From Burkholderiales bacterium (lineage in GTDB: Bacteria > Pseudomonadota > Gammaproteobacteria > Burkholderiales > Usitatibacteraceae), in the NCBI GenBank assembly GCA_017880705.1, contig JADGRS010000236.1, positions 1-5,584 on the forward strand: a DNA stretch of 5,584 bases, given 5' to 3'. Below are positions 4,709 to 5,584 of this stretch, piece after piece. The notes beneath the pieces were generated by a model. That model was given only the letters and a program-made list of their open reading frames with translations. It had not been told where the DNA came from and did not search any database. Position 1 is the stretch's first letter, and the number at the start of each line of letters is the position of its first letter. The translations under genes and the position numbers were made by a program.

Positions 4709-5584
4709 GGCATTCGATCGCAGACGCTTCGTCCAGGCGGCGGGCGCCCTCGCGCTGGGATCCGCCCTGCCGGCGAGGGCCCAGGGCGAGCCCATCCGCC
4801 TCGGGCTGATCACGGTGAAGACCGGCCCGCTCGCCTCCGGCGGCATCGACATGGAGCGCGGCCTGGTGCAGTACCTGAGGGAGCGCGGCAACGTGTTGGG
4901 CGGACGCAGGGTGGAGCTGCTCGTCGCCGACAGCGCGGGCGTGCCTGCGCAGGCGCGCACCAAGATCCAGGAGCTGGTCGAGCGCGACAGGATCCACGCC
5001 ATGATCGGACCGCTCGCCGCATTCGAAGCGCTCGCCGCGGACGACTACATCCGCCAGGCGAAGCTGCTCACGCTCTCGGTCGCCGCGGCCGAGGACCTGA
5101 CGCAGAGGAAGCCCAATCCCTGGTTCACGCGCGGCACGTCGACTTCGGCGCAATGCGCGCACCCGGCGGCGGACTACGCCTACAAGACGCTCAAGATGCG
5201 CCGCATGGCGACCATCGGCGACGATTTCGCCTATGGCCACGAGATGTGCGCCGGCTTTCAACGGGTGTTCGAGGATCTGGGAGGCAAGATCGTCCAGAAG
5301 TTGTTCCCGCCGCTCGCGGTTCCGGACTACGGCGGCTACCTCGCGCAGATGAAGACCGATATCGACGGCGTCTTCCTCGGGTTCGCCGGGAGCAACGGCT
5401 TCCGCTTCCTGCGCCAATTCAACGAATACGGCCTGAAGGACAAGGTCGCGCCGGTGGGCGGCATGACCGCCCTCGACGAGGCGGTGCTGCGCAACATGGG
5501 CGACGAGGCGCTCGGCATCGTCACCGCGTGCTGGTACTCGGCGGAGATCGACAACGCGATCAACAAGCGCTTCGTCGAGAGCTT
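4707..5584 (+). CDS. Periplasmic ABC transporter substrate-binding protein, branched-chain amino-acid type (LivJ/Peripl_BP_6 family), 3' end cut by window edge
   Basis: Opens with a twin-arginine-type signal: MAFDRRRFVQAAGALALG with RRxF at residues 5-8, a weak hydrophobic core, and an ARA cleavage site after Ala25 (before QGEP). The mature part follows the family pattern: IRLGLITVKTGPLASGG (30-46), NVLGGRRVELLVADSAG (62-78), the lid motif MIGPLAAFEALA (99-110), and PNPWFTRGTSTSAQCAHPAADYAY with the Rossmann-like second lobe beginning TIGDDFAYGHE. At least 292 residues are present; usual members have ~380-410, so roughly a quarter is missing beyond the right edge. It delivers a small amino acid, amide or organic acid to an ABC permease (LivHM/LivFG type) that presumably lies downstream. 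Ligand is not identifiable from the sequence. It follows the GST-like gene by 27 bp, so it is likely cotranscribed, and a strong AAGGAGG fixes the start. Confidence 0.93.
   Translation, partial: MAFDRRRFVQAAGALALGSALPARAQGEPIRLGLITVKTGPLASGGIDMERGLVQYLRERGNVLGGRRVELLVADSAGVPAQARTKIQELVERDRIHAMIGPLAAFEALAADDYIRQAKLLTLSVAAAEDLTQRKPNPWFTRGTSTSAQCAHPAADYAYKTLKMRRMATIGDDFAYGHEMCAGFQRVFEDLGGKIVQKLFPPLAVPDYGGYLAQMKTDIDGVFLGFAGSNGFRFLRQFNEYGLKDKVAPVGGMTALDEAVLRNMGDEALGIVTACWYSAEIDNAINKRFVES

Noticed and set aside
3849..5417. Long 522-codon minus-strand open frame opposite the dehydrogenase end, the GST-like gene and the ABC binding-protein gene
   Set aside because: It is antisense to genes with clear family motifs, its translation is Arg/His/Glu/Leu-rich without recognisable domains, and long antisense frames are expected at this GC content.

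Overview
This window looks like chromosomal DNA from a GC-rich betaproteobacterium, most likely of the Burkholderiales. The reasons are the high GC content with GC-rich third codon positions, a Bug/TctC-type tripartite-tricarboxylate-transporter binding protein (a family greatly expanded in that order), a Tat-exported LivJ-type ABC binding protein, and tightly packed metabolic genes. The organism is an inference; there is no rRNA or other marker.

Layout. A minus-strand TctC/Bug solute-binding protein gene runs off the left edge (718 down to 1). About 35 bp away, and divergent from it, starts a plus-strand array of five genes that fills the rest of the window: an LVIVD-repeat beta-propeller protein (754-2004), a CobW/COG0523 GTPase (2001-3104), a 3-hydroxyisobutyrate-dehydrogenase-family oxidoreductase (3101-4012), a zeta-class GST / maleylacetoacetate-isomerase-like protein (4026-4679), and a periplasmic branched-chain-amino-acid-type ABC binding protein (4707 to the right edge, truncated). 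The first three genes overlap by 4 bp stop/start junctions, the fourth follows after 13 bp, and the fifth follows after 27 bp with a near-perfect ribosome binding site. This strongly suggests one operon.

How the genes may work together. Binding proteins of two unrelated uptake systems (TTT and ABC) flank a set of cytoplasmic enzymes: an NAD(P)-dependent beta-hydroxyacid dehydrogenase and a GST-fold isomerase/transferase. This suggests uptake and catabolism of one or more small organic acids whose identity cannot be read from the sequence. The CobW GTPase, a family of metal chaperones/insertases, is translationally coupled to the histidine-containing propeller protein, so the propeller may be its metal-dependent client. 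That pairing is the most interesting functional hypothesis here.

Non-coding and structural points. A perfect 16-bp palindrome (770-785) lies at the divergent start region, either just inside the propeller gene or, if the ATG at 811 is the true start, in its leader. A REP-like hairpin element (about 2750-2790) sits in frame inside the CobW gene, in the linker between the GTPase and C-terminal domains. No RNA genes, CRISPR arrays, insertion sequences or convincing terminators were seen, and no gene-free stretch exceeds 100 bp. I found no clear evidence for a wholly new system; the novelty is in the uncharacterised operon.
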